In this document: positions 56,517 through 64,000 of the stretch, piece by piece | How positions within the stretch are numbered: the first letter of the stretch is position 1 | How the letters are laid out: each line of letters starts with the position of its first letter | DNA from: Roseicella sp. DB1501 | Lineage (GTDB): Bacteria > Pseudomonadota > Alphaproteobacteria > Acetobacterales > Acetobacteraceae | Length of the DNA stretch: 64,000 bases | Reading direction: 5' to 3' | Assembly (NCBI RefSeq): GCF_013112485.1 | Contig: NZ_JABFHG010000003.1 | Coordinates: 186,001-250,000, forward strand | The notes under the pieces: generated by a model | Databases searched by the model: none | Told to the model about the DNA's origin: nothing | Seen by the model: the letters and a program-made list of their open reading frames with translations, nothing else | Program-made: the position numbers and the translations under genes

Positions 56517-56550
56517 CTAGAGCAGATCCCGCCCGGGTGGAATCATCTGG
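56517..56550 (+). repeat. Partial relative of the 107-bp element
   Basis: The fragment starts CTAGAGC and keeps GGTGGAA at the same offset as in copies A and B, but diverges between and stops after about 34 bases. It is located where the mdh promoter should be. The rarity of CTAG in this DNA makes a chance match less likely, but the similarity is weak. Confidence 0.35.
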
Positions 56551-56849
56551 CGGATGGACGGGTCCCGGATGGGACCCTCAGGGCAGGCGCCCTCCGTCCC
56601 GGCAAGGGCGCGGCCAGACTGAAACGATTCAGTATCTCTTGAAAAGCGGGGCCCCTGGCCGCGCGGGGCACGGGCCCCCCCGCGTGGCAGCACACGGATG
56701 GGTGACGGATGCCGGAGGGCAGGTCCGGAGGGGCGCCCCGCGGCGGTCGGCCCCGAAAGCGTCTGTCAGAACCGTCGCTGCCCGTTGTCCTGCTGCGGCT
56801 TCGCCGCGACAGGCTGTGACGGATCCTGGCAGGAGGGGCCTCATGGGGC

Positions 56850-56880
56850 CCCCGCAAAGCCGCGAAGCGGTTTTGTGGGG
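56850..56880. terminator. 31-bp hairpin shared with 48236-48266, copy B
   Basis: CCCCGCAAA (56850-56858) pairs with TTTGTGGGG (56872-56880) with one G-T pair, and the loop again contains GCCGCGAAGCGG. It lies five bases after the sulfatase stop. The base differences from copy A are compensatory or wobble, so the structure is conserved. Confidence 0.7.
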
Positions 56881-56885
56881 AAGGT

Positions 56886-58769
56886 CTAGAACTCCCGCCC
56901 ATAGCCGAGATCGGCGATCTGCTCGCGGATCGAGGCGCTGGCATTCGGGTCGAGCACCTTCTCCTCGACGAGCAGATAGGCGAGCTTCGACAGCGCCTGC
57001 GCGGCGCCAAGCGTCCCGGGCAGCGGCGCCCGCAGCTCGTTGGGGATGAGGTCGTTCATCAGCCTCCCGAGCATCTGCTGCGCCTCCGGCGCATCCGGCG
57101 TGTTGGCCAGCTCGGCGGCGCCGTCGGGCGTGCCGTAATCGTAGTATTCGAGCTCCAGCGTCTCTGGCTCGATCTCGCCCGTCCGCGGCGTCCAGCTCGC
57201 ATAGGTGGCCAGCTTGGCCGATTTGGTACGGAGGCCGACGATGTGCAGGGGCAGGTTGTCCTTGTTGAACTTCGCCGGGATCAGCTCGTCGGTGGCAAGG
57301 AGCAGGTAGGGCCTGCCGGCGGCCGAGGCCGAGCGCAGCATCGGCAGCATGTTGTGCCGCCCGCCATAGATCTGCTCCAGGCGCCCGGTCATCCAGTCGC
57401 GGCTGCCGTTATGGCCGAGACTGACCAGCAGCGGGAGCATGTCGACCGAGGAGGTCAGCTCCGTCCGGACCGTGTCGATGTCGCCGATGAAGCGCTGGCT
57501 CGGATCGACGACGATCAGAGGCACGTGGAAGGCCTCGTCGTAGCAGGTCAGGATCTTGCCCGACATGATGCCATGCGCCCCGGCATATTCGCCGTGGTCG
57601 GAGGCGAAGACGATGATCGTGTTCCCCGCCACCTCGCTCGGCAGGGCGGCGAGGACCTCGCCGATTCGCTGGTCCACGAGCTGCATGATGGAGGTGTAGG
57701 AATCCAGGCAGCGCTGCCAATAGCCATAGGGGGCAATGGCATAGCCGACCTCGGTGTCGACATCGGCGGCGAGGTAGGGATAGGGCACCACCGAGAAGCT
57801 GGTCCCGCCGGGGTCCTGCGCGGCATAGCCGCTGAAGACGGCGGCCGAGGCGAGCTGGGCCAGGGCCTGGGTCCTGGGCTTGTTGGCCTGCACCCGCGCC
57901 ACGCTCTCCCAGTTCGGCGGCAGGGGCGGGAAGCCGTAGGAGGGGGGCGATTTCAGCGGGTTGTCGTCCCAGCGCACCACCGGCGGGTTGTCGCTCGTTG
58001 AATAGGCCTTCACCGGCTGCAGGCCGCCGCTGTTGGCAAAAAGGTCGTTGCAGGTCTGGAATTCGGTGCCGATCCAAAAGAATTCCTGATCGTGCGGATT
58101 GACGAAGCTGACGGTCAGGCACCAGGGCTCGTCATGCGCCCGGCGGCTGCCCAGCCAGCGGACCGCGTCCTCGGCGATGTCCTTGTCGTTCCGATAGAGC
58201 GGTTCCTGGCCGACCGCGCCCTGCAGATTGTAGCCGACGGGATCGGGCAGGGTGAGGCGCTGGAAGCCATAGGGTTCGAGCCCGGCGGCGAGGTCGAAGG
58301 AGACATGCCACTTCCCGACATAGGGCGTGCGGTAGCCGGCACGGCGGAGCAGCTTGCCATAGGTTGGGTAGGCCGGGTTCAGCGGCGGCGTGATAGCGGG
58401 CCGCAGCGGCTGGTTCGTGAGGGTGAGGCCCAGCCAGCTCTGCTGGTTGTAGAGACCGGTGATCAGCACGCCGCGGGAGGGGGTGCAGGCCGAGGCGGCG
58501 GTGAAATGCTGCCCGAATTTCACGCCCCGGCTCCAGAGCGAATGGACGTTCGGCATGTAGCGGGCCAGGAATTCGCCGGCATCCTTCACGCCCTGGGGGA
58601 AGACGGAGGGAAACCGCATCTCGTCAACCAGGATGAAGAGGATGTTGGGCTGCGGCCCATCCACCGGTGCGGTCCCGTCCGCCGCGGCCGGGCGCGGCGC
58701 GAGGCCGCCCGTGCCGAGTGCGCCGCCGGCCGCCATGCCGGCCGTCTTGAGGAAATCCCGACGATCCAT
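56886..58769 (-). CDS. Sulfatase family hydrolase, Tat-exported
   Basis: A 627-residue alkaline-phosphatase-superfamily sulfatase. The N-terminus MDRRDFLKTAG is a twin-arginine signal, cleaved after about residue 31. Metal ligands are in LFILVDEMRFP and ASDHGEYAGAHG; Cys95 in ACTPSRG is the CxPSR site converted to formylglycine. The substrate is a sulfate ester of unknown type. ATG 58769 follows AAGGAAG; an upstream ATG 58787 adds six residues. It ends GYGREF-stop beside the shared hairpin. No maturase is nearby. Confidence 0.9.
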   Translation of the reverse strand: MDRRDFLKTAGMAAGGALGTGGLAPRPAAADGTAPVDGPQPNILFILVDEMRFPSVFPQGVKDAGEFLARYMPNVHSLWSRGVKFGQHFTAASACTPSRGVLITGLYNQQSWLGLTLTNQPLRPAITPPLNPAYPTYGKLLRRAGYRTPYVGKWHVSFDLAAGLEPYGFQRLTLPDPVGYNLQGAVGQEPLYRNDKDIAEDAVRWLGSRRAHDEPWCLTVSFVNPHDQEFFWIGTEFQTCNDLFANSGGLQPVKAYSTSDNPPVVRWDDNPLKSPPSYGFPPLPPNWESVARVQANKPRTQALAQLASAAVFSGYAAQDPGGTSFSVVPYPYLAADVDTEVGYAIAPYGYWQRCLDSYTSIMQLVDQRIGEVLAALPSEVAGNTIIVFASDHGEYAGAHGIMSGKILTCYDEAFHVPLIVVDPSQRFIGDIDTVRTELTSSVDMLPLLVSLGHNGSRDWMTGRLEQIYGGRHNMLPMLRSASAAGRPYLLLATDELIPAKFNKDNLPLHIVGLRTKSAKLATYASWTPRTGEIEPETLELEYYDYGTPDGAAELANTPDAPEAQQMLGRLMNDLIPNELRAPLPGTLGAAQALSKLAYLLVEEKVLDPNASASIREQIADLGYGREF

Positions 58770-59196
58770 GCCCTGCTTCCTTCGCATCCCGCCTTTCGCC
58801 TGCGAAAAGCCGGGTTCGTGATGGTGGGGAACAAGCGCCAAATTGAACCGATGCCGCGCATGCTTGGCCGGCTGGCATTCATTATTGCCTCAGGACTTTC
58901 GTCTCGCCGTCCCGTCGGCGCAGAAATGCATGAAATCTCGAAGTTATGCGCCCCGATGCGGGCTGGCTTCTCTGTCATTTCGCCTGGCCAGGGCGCGGGC
59001 GATGTCGATGATTCGGACGGTGTCGAACGGATAGTGCGACCGGCGGAATCGTTTGTGCACGAGGATTTCTTATCGACCGTGTGCAGACGGGTCGAGATGG
59101 CAAAATTTGACCTGATTGAAGAGCTTATACTCTAAAAATACTTTCGCACTGCGAAATTCTCCCCCAGCGCGGGTCTCCCTCCCCGGACCACCCGCA
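58770..59196. other. Intergenic stretch of lower GC
   Basis: 427 bases between the divergently placed sulfatase start and the zapE end. GC is visibly lower than around it, mostly after 58900, with runs such as TTATACTCTAAAAATACTTT near 59124. I find no gene: the long plus-strand frame ending at 59135 is mainly the sulfatase shadow. A small dyad, TTCGCA-C-TGCGAA (59143-59155), lies 42 bases beyond the zapE stop and could help end its transcript. Confidence 0.5.
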
Positions 59197-60369
59197 TCAG
59201 GTCAGGTGCGGCAGGGCGAGATAATCCTGGCTCTGCATCTCCATCAGCCGGCTCGCCGTCCGCTCGAACATCGCCGCATTCTCGCCCTGCTCATAGAGGG
59301 TGTCCGGCGCCGCGGCGGCCGAGGCGACGAGCTTGCAACGATGCTCGTACAGGGCATCGACCAGGGTGATGAAGCGCCGCGCCTTGTCGAAATTCTCCGG
59401 CCCGAGGCGCGGCACGCCATCCAGCATCAGGGTGTGGCAATGCGTCGCCAGCGCCAGGTAGTCGGCCGGGCCGAGGGGCTTGCCGCAGAGCGCGTCGAAA
59501 TCGGCCCGCGCCACGCCGCGCGCCACCTCCGGCACCTCCACCACGCGCCCGAGGACCTTGAGCTGGCAGGGCTCGCCATGCGCCTGGCCGGTCAGCTCGA
59601 GGAAGGCGGCGTCGAGCGCCCGCTCCGCCCGGGCGCCGATCGGGCTGTGCCAGGTCGGCAGCCCGCGGATGCGCTCCCGCCGGTAGTCGCGCTGGGCCTC
59701 GAGATGCAGCACGTTCAGCCGCTGCTTGATCAGGGCGATGAAGGGCAGGAAGGCGTCGCGGCCCGGCTTGCCCTTGAACAGGTCGTCGGGGGCGGTGTTG
59801 GAGGTCGCCACCACCACCACGCCGCGGGCGAAGAGCGCCTCGAAGAGCCGGCCGAGGATCATGGCATCGGTGATGTCATGCACCTGGAACTCGTCGAAGC
59901 AGAGCAGCGCCGCCTCGGCCACAATGCTGTCGGCGAGCGGCGGGATGGGGTCCGCCTCGCCTGGATGCGCCTGCTTCCAGCGATGGATGCGCTGGTGGCA
60001 GTCCTGCATGAACTGGTGGAAATGGATGCGCTTCTTCCGCGGCACCTCGGCGCAAGCGAAGAAGAGGTCCATCAGCATGGATTTGCCGCGCCCTACCTCG
60101 CCCACGAGGTAGAGGCCCTGCGGCGTCGCATCCACCGGCTCGGGCGCCGGCTTACGGCGGAAGAAGCGGGCGAGGAAGCCGTCCGGCTCGGGCGGCTCGA
60201 GCTGCGGGTCGTAGCCGCGCAGCCGTCGCCAGAGATCCTGCAGCGTCTCCGCCGCAAGCGCCTGGGCCGGGTCCGGCTTCAACTGGCCGGCGGCCACCCG
60301 CGCGCGATAGGCGGGCAGGGGACCCTCCGGCCGCGCCGCGCCGAGGGGAGTGCCGAGGGTCGCGTCCAT
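59197..60369 (-). CDS. zapE: Cell division protein ZapE (AFG1-like ATPase)
   Basis: A 390-residue P-loop ATPase. Walker A is in GEVGRGKSMLMDLFF near 91, Walker B is in LLCFDEFQVHDI near 158, followed by VVVATSNTAPDDL and an Arg-finger region. Bacterial ZapE acts at the constricting FtsZ ring; mitochondrial Afg1 assists protein turnover. ATG 60369 is preferred over 60414, which would add a non-conserved 15 residues. In many relatives zapE precedes mdh-suc genes, and here it lies near them. Confidence 0.92.
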   Translation of the reverse strand: MDATLGTPLGAARPEGPLPAYRARVAAGQLKPDPAQALAAETLQDLWRRLRGYDPQLEPPEPDGFLARFFRRKPAPEPVDATPQGLYLVGEVGRGKSMLMDLFFACAEVPRKKRIHFHQFMQDCHQRIHRWKQAHPGEADPIPPLADSIVAEAALLCFDEFQVHDITDAMILGRLFEALFARGVVVVATSNTAPDDLFKGKPGRDAFLPFIALIKQRLNVLHLEAQRDYRRERIRGLPTWHSPIGARAERALDAAFLELTGQAHGEPCQLKVLGRVVEVPEVARGVARADFDALCGKPLGPADYLALATHCHTLMLDGVPRLGPENFDKARRFITLVDALYEHRCKLVASAAAAPDTLYEQGENAAMFERTASRLMEMQSQDYLALPHLT

Positions 60370-60503
60370 GTCGCCGCCGGGATAGCCCCGCTGGCGCTGG
60401 CCGACAACGACCAATGCCTAACCAAGCGGCCCCGAAAGCCTACGGGCAATCCATGCCGCGTTAGTGCAACGGCAGTGGCAGGCAAGTTTTCAAAGGGTGC
60501 CGG

Positions 60504-60519
60504 GCACTTCGGAAAGTGC
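60504..60519 (+). promoter_or_regulatory. Small hairpin covering a ribosome-binding site
   Basis: GCACTT (60504-60509), loop CGGA, AAGTGC (60514-60519) ends six bases before the ATG of the oxygenase gene. The stem and loop include the GGAAAG that would serve as ribosome-binding site, so folding could limit translation. This is inferred from sequence only. Confidence 0.35.
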
Positions 60520-60524
60520 ACCTC

Positions 60525-61218
60525 ATGTTTTCGATTCCGACCCAGGCGTCCGAGCCTGCGCCCCGCCATCCGGCGCATGCGGCACCCCTCAGCCTGCTCG
60601 ACCTCGCGCCCTTCCTCGCCGCCCGGCGGCAGGACGATCCCTATCCCTGGATCGCCGCCAGCGGCTGCCTCCGCCCCGGGGCGGAGGCAGCCGCTGGCGG
60701 CGCTGCGGCGGGATTTCCCGGTCCTGCCCCGCCCCGGCTACCACCCGGTCGATACCTTCACCCCGCGGGGCGCCTTCGCCGACCTGCTGGCGGAGATCGA
60801 GGCCGGGGCGCTGGACCGTGCGATGAGCGCGCAATTCGGCCTCGATTTCATCGCCCTGCCGCGGCTGGTCACGGTGCGGCAGGTCTCCGCCGCGCATGAG
60901 GGGCGGCCGCATACCGACAGCGCCAGCAAAGTGGCGACCCTGTTGCTCTACATGCATTCAGGCTGGGCCAGCCCGGAGGGGCGCATCCGGGTGCTGCGGC
61001 GTGAGTCGCTCGCCGATCCGGTGGCCGAGGTGAGCCCGGAGGCGGGCAACATCTTCGCCTTCCTCCGCGGCGAACACTCCTGGCATGGCCACACGCCCTT
61101 CGTCGGCGAGCGGCGGGTGGTGCAGGTGGCCTGGCTGCGCGATGCCGCGGCGCTCGAGCGCAAGCGCCGGCGCGGCCTCCTGGCCTGGCGGCTGAAGGGC
61201 CTCTTCGGCCGCCACTAG
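60525..61218 (+). pseudogene. 2OG-Fe(II) oxygenase, frameshifted at a palindrome
   Basis: The first ~50 residues (MFSIPTQASEP...SLLDLAPFLAARRQDDPYPWIAASGCLRPG) and the rest (RRDFPVLPRPGYHPVDTF...) are in different frames but together make one prolyl-hydroxylase-like 2OG-Fe(II) oxygenase. Fe ligands are His and Asp in GRPHTDSASK and His in SWHGHTPF; the Arg for 2-oxoglutarate is in GERRVVQ. The shift of one base lies in the 50-bp palindrome 60653-60702. The stop TAG is the start of repeat copy B. It may be a true mutation or a sequencing error in a hard-to-read palindrome. Confidence 0.72.
60653..60702. repeat. 50-bp perfect palindrome inside the oxygenase gene
   Basis: Two 25-base arms (60653-60677 and 60678-60702) are exact reverse complements with no spacer, centred on CCCC|GGGG. 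Perfect palindromes this long are unstable in vivo and rare in coding DNA. The reading frame of the oxygenase breaks here. Confidence 0.9.
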
Positions 61219-61321
61219 ACCATGATCCGCTCACACGGGGTCGCAGATCATGGTCCAGGCCGTTGTTCGATCGCGTGATGCACGCCCTTCGGTGAGTCCA
61301 CCTCAAGCGATCACGCTCTAG
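61215..61321. repeat. 107-bp dispersed palindromic element, copy B
   Basis: The reverse-complement copy of 24208-24314, same length, about 85 percent identical. It starts with CTAG at 61215, whose TAG (61216-61218) is the stop codon of the oxygenase gene, and ends with CTCTAG. The ends and the central ACAACGGCCTGGACCATGAT are the best conserved parts. In both copies the CATGGTCTAG end abuts the coding sequence whose stop it forms. Confidence 0.85.
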
Positions 61322-61373
61322 CGGCCTGATCTCGAAATCAGGCGGCGCACCTTGTCCCGTTGCCGCCATCGGC

Positions 61374-61964
61374 TCAGGGCTGATGCGCCATGTAATGGGC
61401 GATGGCGGCGATCTCGGCATCCGAGACGCCGTGCATCACCCCGTTCATGTTGGTATCCGTCCCGTGCCGCTGGTTGTCGCGATAGGCGGTCAGGGCGTGC
61501 TGCAGGAATTCCTCGCGCTGGCCGGCGATGCGCGGCACCTGCGCCTGGCCGTGGTAACCAGCGTCGTGGCAGTTGCCGCAGCGCAGCCGCTCCGACAGCG
61601 CCGCGCCCTGCGCCAGCTCGGCCTCGCGCGGCGCGTCGCGGTCATGCGCCGGGCCCGGCGAAAGCCCGGCATAATAGGCGGCGAGGTCCTCCACCTGGGC
61701 ATCGTCGAGGCCCTGGGCCAGGTCCGGCATCGGCGGATCGGTGCGCAGGCGCTCGCGGAACAGGATGAGTTGCAGCGTGACATACTCCGCCTGCTGCCCG
61801 GCCAGGGAGGGCACGTTGCGCTCCCCGGAGATGCCCGCCCCGCCATGGCAGTTGCCGCAGCCGCGATCCTTCGCCAGCGCCTCGCCGCGCTGCGGGTCGC
61901 CGGCCCGCGCTGGGGTGAGGGAGAGGGCGGCCAGCAGGGCCGCCACCGGCAGGAGCGGCCTCAC
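61374..61964 (-). CDS. Dihaem cytochrome c (c4-like)
   Basis: A 196-residue periplasmic cytochrome. The signal peptide (1-21) ends ARA-G. There are two class I c domains with CGNCH haem sites near 36 and 129 and distal Met in PPMPDLAQGL and the MNGVMHGVS region. The start is GTG at 61964, overlapping the stop of the dehydrogenase gene (GTGA). It probably accepts electrons from that periplasmic dehydrogenase and passes them to an oxidase. Confidence 0.92.
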   Translation of the reverse strand: MRPLLPVAALLAALSLTPARAGDPQRGEALAKDRGCGNCHGGAGISGERNVPSLAGQQAEYVTLQLILFRERLRTDPPMPDLAQGLDDAQVEDLAAYYAGLSPGPAHDRDAPREAELAQGAALSERLRCGNCHDAGYHGQAQVPRIAGQREEFLQHALTAYRDNQRHGTDTNMNGVMHGVSDAEIAAIAHYMAHQP

Positions 61965-63148
61965 CGACCGTAGGTGATCCGATAGATGGCGCCGGCCTGC
62001 TCGTCGGAGACGAGGAGGGAGCCATCCGGCAGCATCTGCACGTCGGTCGGGCGGCCGAGGAAGTTGTTGCCCTGCAGCAGCCCGCCAAGGAAGGGCCGCA
62101 TCTGCGGCTTGCCCTGGGCGTCGAAGGTGATGTTCACCACGTCGTAGCCGCTGCGCTGGGTCCGGTTCCAGGAGCCGTGCCGGGCGATGAAGATGCTGTT
62201 GCGATACTCCGCCGGGAACATGCCGCCGGTGTAGAAGCGCATGCCGAGCGCCGCGACATGCGGGCCGAGCAGCAGCGCGGGCTGGGCGAATTCCGAGCAG
62301 GCGCGGCCGGTGATCTCAGGGTCCGGCATGCTGCCCATATGGCACCAGGGGAAGCCGAAATGCTCGCCGGTCCGCTGCACGACGGCGAGGGTGTCCTGCG
62401 GCTGGTCCTCGCCGGCCCAGTCGCGGCCGTTATTGGTGAACCAGAGCTGTCCCGTCGTCGGATGGAAGGCCATGCCGACGCTGTTGCGCACGCCGCGCGC
62501 CACCACCTCGCGGCCGGAGCCGTCCGGGTTGAAGCGGAGCAGGACGGCGTGCGTGTCCTCCTCCACCTTGCAGATGTTGCAGGGGGCGCCGACCTGCATG
62601 TAGAGCTTGCCGTCCGGGCCGAAGCTGGCGAATTTCCAGCCATGATGCTCGTCCTTCGGCAGGTCGAAGGCGGCGGTGAGGTCGGTGGGCGTGCCGGGAT
62701 TGTCGAGCTTGCCCTCGATGCCGTCGAAGCGCAGCACCCGGTTGATGGCGATGACGTAGAGCGCGCCGTCCTTGAAGGCCACGCCGTTCGGCTGCGGCAG
62801 GCCGGAGGCGATGGTATGCACCTTCCCGTCCTTCACCGCATAGACGCGGCCGATGGTGCGGGTGCCGATGAAGAGCGTGCCGCCGGAGCCGAGCGCCATC
62901 ATGCGGGCGCCGGGCATACCATGGGCGTAGATCTCCGCCTTGAAGCCCTGCGGCAGGGTCAGCTTGTCGACCGGCACCTGGTCGCGCGGCGTCGCGGTCA
63001 GCTTCGGCGCGTTCGGGGCGAGCGAGGAACCGGCCATGCCGCCCGGCCGACCCTGCTGCCAGCCCGGCACCGGCTGCTGCTGTGCTGCGGCCAATGCCGG
63101 CAGGAGAAGTGCGGCGCCGAGGCCGAGCGCGATCAGGCGTGACGTCAC
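61961..63148 (-). CDS. PQQ-dependent sorbosone-dehydrogenase-like protein
   Basis: A 395-residue exported beta-propeller of the L-sorbosone/glucose dehydrogenase GDH2 family. The signal peptide ends LAAAQ. Propeller motifs include [63 protein letters not shown] and [19 protein letters not shown]. Cys pair CNICK near 212 is typical of the subgroup. It oxidises sugars or aldehydes with PQQ. GTG 63148 (after GGGAGGGG) is preferred to ATG 63208. It is coupled to the dihaem cytochrome gene. Confidence 0.88.
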   Translation of the reverse strand: MTSRLIALGLGAALLLPALAAAQQQPVPGWQQGRPGGMAGSSLAPNAPKLTATPRDQVPVDKLTLPQGFKAEIYAHGMPGARMMALGSGGTLFIGTRTIGRVYAVKDGKVHTIASGLPQPNGVAFKDGALYVIAINRVLRFDGIEGKLDNPGTPTDLTAAFDLPKDEHHGWKFASFGPDGKLYMQVGAPCNICKVEEDTHAVLLRFNPDGSGREVVARGVRNSVGMAFHPTTGQLWFTNNGRDWAGEDQPQDTLAVVQRTGEHFGFPWCHMGSMPDPEITGRACSEFAQPALLLGPHVAALGMRFYTGGMFPAEYRNSIFIARHGSWNRTQRSGYDVVNITFDAQGKPQMRPFLGGLLQGNNFLGRPTDVQMLPDGSLLVSDEQAGAIYRITYGR

Positions 63149-63466
63149 CTTGGGGTCCCCTCCCTGGGCCGCATGCTCGGGCCCTTTCGGCAAACGATGC
63201 GGCGGCATGTCCCGAAGGGCAAGCCGATCACGGCCTTCAGACTGAATTTCCTGGATTTTCTGCCAAGCATAAAGACATGCTTATGCCTTGCCGGCAATGC
63301 TGGCCAGCCGATGGTGGTCGTGCTAGAGCGGGAGCAGGAATCGGGAAGGCCGGCGCCGCTGCGTCGTCCTCCCGGCCGACAGGCCCCAATGGCGGCCCTG
63401 CCATCGCCGATGCAGGTCGGCGCTTCGCCGCAGGGCGCGCCCCCAGCCACCGAGGGATGCCGCGTA
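63149..63466. other. Divergent promoter region before ahcY
   Basis: 318 bases between the dehydrogenase and ahcY starts. It includes an AT-rich part (63240-63290) with an AAGCAT dyad, a lone CTAGAGC seed at 63323 and a GC-rich leader to ahcY. I looked for SAH- or SAM-type riboswitch core sequences before ahcY and saw none. Confidence 0.5.
63265..63282. promoter_or_regulatory. Dyad AAGCAT-N6-ATGCTT
   Basis: AAGCAT (63265-63270) and ATGCTT (63277-63282) form an 18-base inverted repeat in AT-rich DNA, about 185 bases before ahcY and 117 before the dehydrogenase start. It is a possible operator. No adjacent regulator gene is present. Confidence 0.4.
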
Positions 63467-64000
63467 ATGGCCGTTGCCACCGACTACAAGGTGAAGGACC
63501 TGTCGCTCGCCGACTGGGGCCGCAAGGAAATCGCCATGGCCGAGGACGAGATGCCCGGCCTGATGGCGGTGCGGCGGGATTACGGCTCGTCCCAGCCGCT
63601 GAAGGGCGCCCGCATCGCCGGCTGCCTGCACATGACCATCCAGACCGCGGTGCTGATCGAGACGCTGAAGGCCCTCGGCGCCGATGTCCGCTGGTCCTCC
63701 TGCAACATCTTCTCGACCCAGGACCACGCCGCGGCCGCCATCGCCGCCAGCGGCACGCCGGTCTTCGCGGTGAAGGGCGAGAGCCTGCCGGAATACTGGG
63801 AATACGTGCAGAAGACCCTGGAATGGGGCGATGGCGGCGAGCCGAACATGATCCTCGACGACGGGGGCGACATGACGCTGCTCGTCCATTACGGCCTGCG
63901 CGCCGAGCAGGGCGACACCGCCTTCCTGCACAAGCCGCAGAACGAGGAGGAGGAGGCCTTCTTCGCGCTGATCCTGGTCGCGCTGAAGGAGAAGCCCGGC
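63467..64000 (+). CDS. ahcY: Adenosylhomocysteinase (partial, runs off window)
   Basis: The first 178 residues of S-adenosylhomocysteine hydrolase, which splits SAH into homocysteine and adenosine. Substrate-binding motifs are [29 protein letters not shown] (about 39-68), [16 protein letters not shown] near 86 and [13 protein letters not shown] near 138. It is open to the last base; the NAD-binding half is outside. ATG 63467 follows GAGGG and gives the normal N-terminus. Confidence 0.95.
   Translation, partial: MAVATDYKVKDLSLADWGRKEIAMAEDEMPGLMAVRRDYGSSQPLKGARIAGCLHMTIQTAVLIETLKALGADVRWSSCNIFSTQDHAAAAIAASGTPVFAVKGESLPEYWEYVQKTLEWGDGGEPNMILDDGGDMTLLVHYGLRAEQGDTAFLHKPQNEEEEAFFALILVALKEKPG

Noticed and set aside
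58092-59135. Plus-strand frame reaching across the sulfatase start into the gap
   Set aside because: Most of it is antisense to the sulfatase gene. The last ~100 residues have no ribosome-binding site near an internal start and no family.
63323-63340. CTAGAGC seed as a further copy of the 107-bp element
   Set aside because: Only the first eight bases match; the GGTGGA block at the expected offset is missing.
63320-63466. SAH- or SAM-type riboswitch before ahcY
   Set aside because: I looked for the conserved core sequences and did not see them; the leader is simply GC-rich. A covariance-model search would settle it.

Overview
The window is 64 kb of very GC-rich DNA with dense, tightly packed genes, many joined by ATGA/GTGA overlaps. 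Gene content points to an alphaproteobacterium, most likely of the Acetobacteraceae (Roseomonas-like). The grounds are a TCA operon in the order mdh-sucC-sucD-sucA-sucB, an hprK-rapZ-IIA-HPr-EI phosphorelay, solute-binding proteins of the Bug and TRAP types, a cyanide-insensitive type bd oxidase and a sorbosone-dehydrogenase-like protein with a c-type cytochrome. This is an inference from content and codon bias. I see no rRNA, tRNA, CRISPR array, integrase or transposase.

Layout. 1-2.0 kb: two overlapping genes with degenerate EAL-like C-termini. 2.1-5.2 kb: a probable Fur box and a four-gene iron-related membrane operon (DUF3649, PepSY, DUF3325, DUF4198). 5.3-8.6 kb: a two-gene ABC exporter, a LysR regulator and a divergent TauE/SafE exporter. 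8.8-18.1 kb: a catabolic cluster for an unidentified 2-oxo/2-hydroxy acid. It holds a TIM-barrel isomerase, an SDR, a split ThDP decarboxylase like sulfopyruvate decarboxylase, a Bug protein, a D-2-hydroxyacid dehydrogenase, an MmgE/PrpD protein, and two paralogous TRAP binding proteins around a DUF1275 gene. 18.2-24.2 kb: uppP, a threonine-dehydratase-like gene and the regulatory PTS chain. 24.2-31.0 kb: a dispersed palindromic repeat, a 52-residue protein, an M20 peptidase, maoC, ribF, ileS and lspA. 31.0-32.9 kb: an ends-only remnant of one aldehyde dehydrogenase beside an intact one.

32.9-39.8 kb is the least explained region. A DUF6502 gene coupled to a DUF5666 lipoprotein gene occurs twice, in inverted orientation. 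Between the two copies lie a small sensor histidine kinase, a low-complexity protein and four copies of a 19-bp dyad, TGTGGG-N7-CCCACA. DUF6502 carries a helix-turn-helix-like segment, so I propose it binds these dyads and controls both modules. This is a hypothesis. 39.9-46.7 kb: hslVU, an AbrB/Doc toxin-antitoxin pair, an ends-only remnant of a molybdopterin oxidoreductase, an EcsC gene and cydA-cydB with a 32-residue DUF2474 subunit. 46.8-56.4 kb: small genes, then the TCA operon without lpd. 56.9-64 kb: a Tat-type sulfatase, zapE, a 2OG-Fe(II) oxygenase gene broken at a 50-bp perfect palindrome, a dihaem cytochrome c, a sorbosone-dehydrogenase-like gene and the start of ahcY.

Two repeat families sit against gene 3' ends. 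The first is a 107-bp element present twice about 37 kb apart in opposite orientation, whose CTAG end supplies the stop codon of the adjoining gene in both copies. The second is a 31-bp hairpin present twice, exactly five bases after a gene ending in Arg-Glu-Phe-stop.
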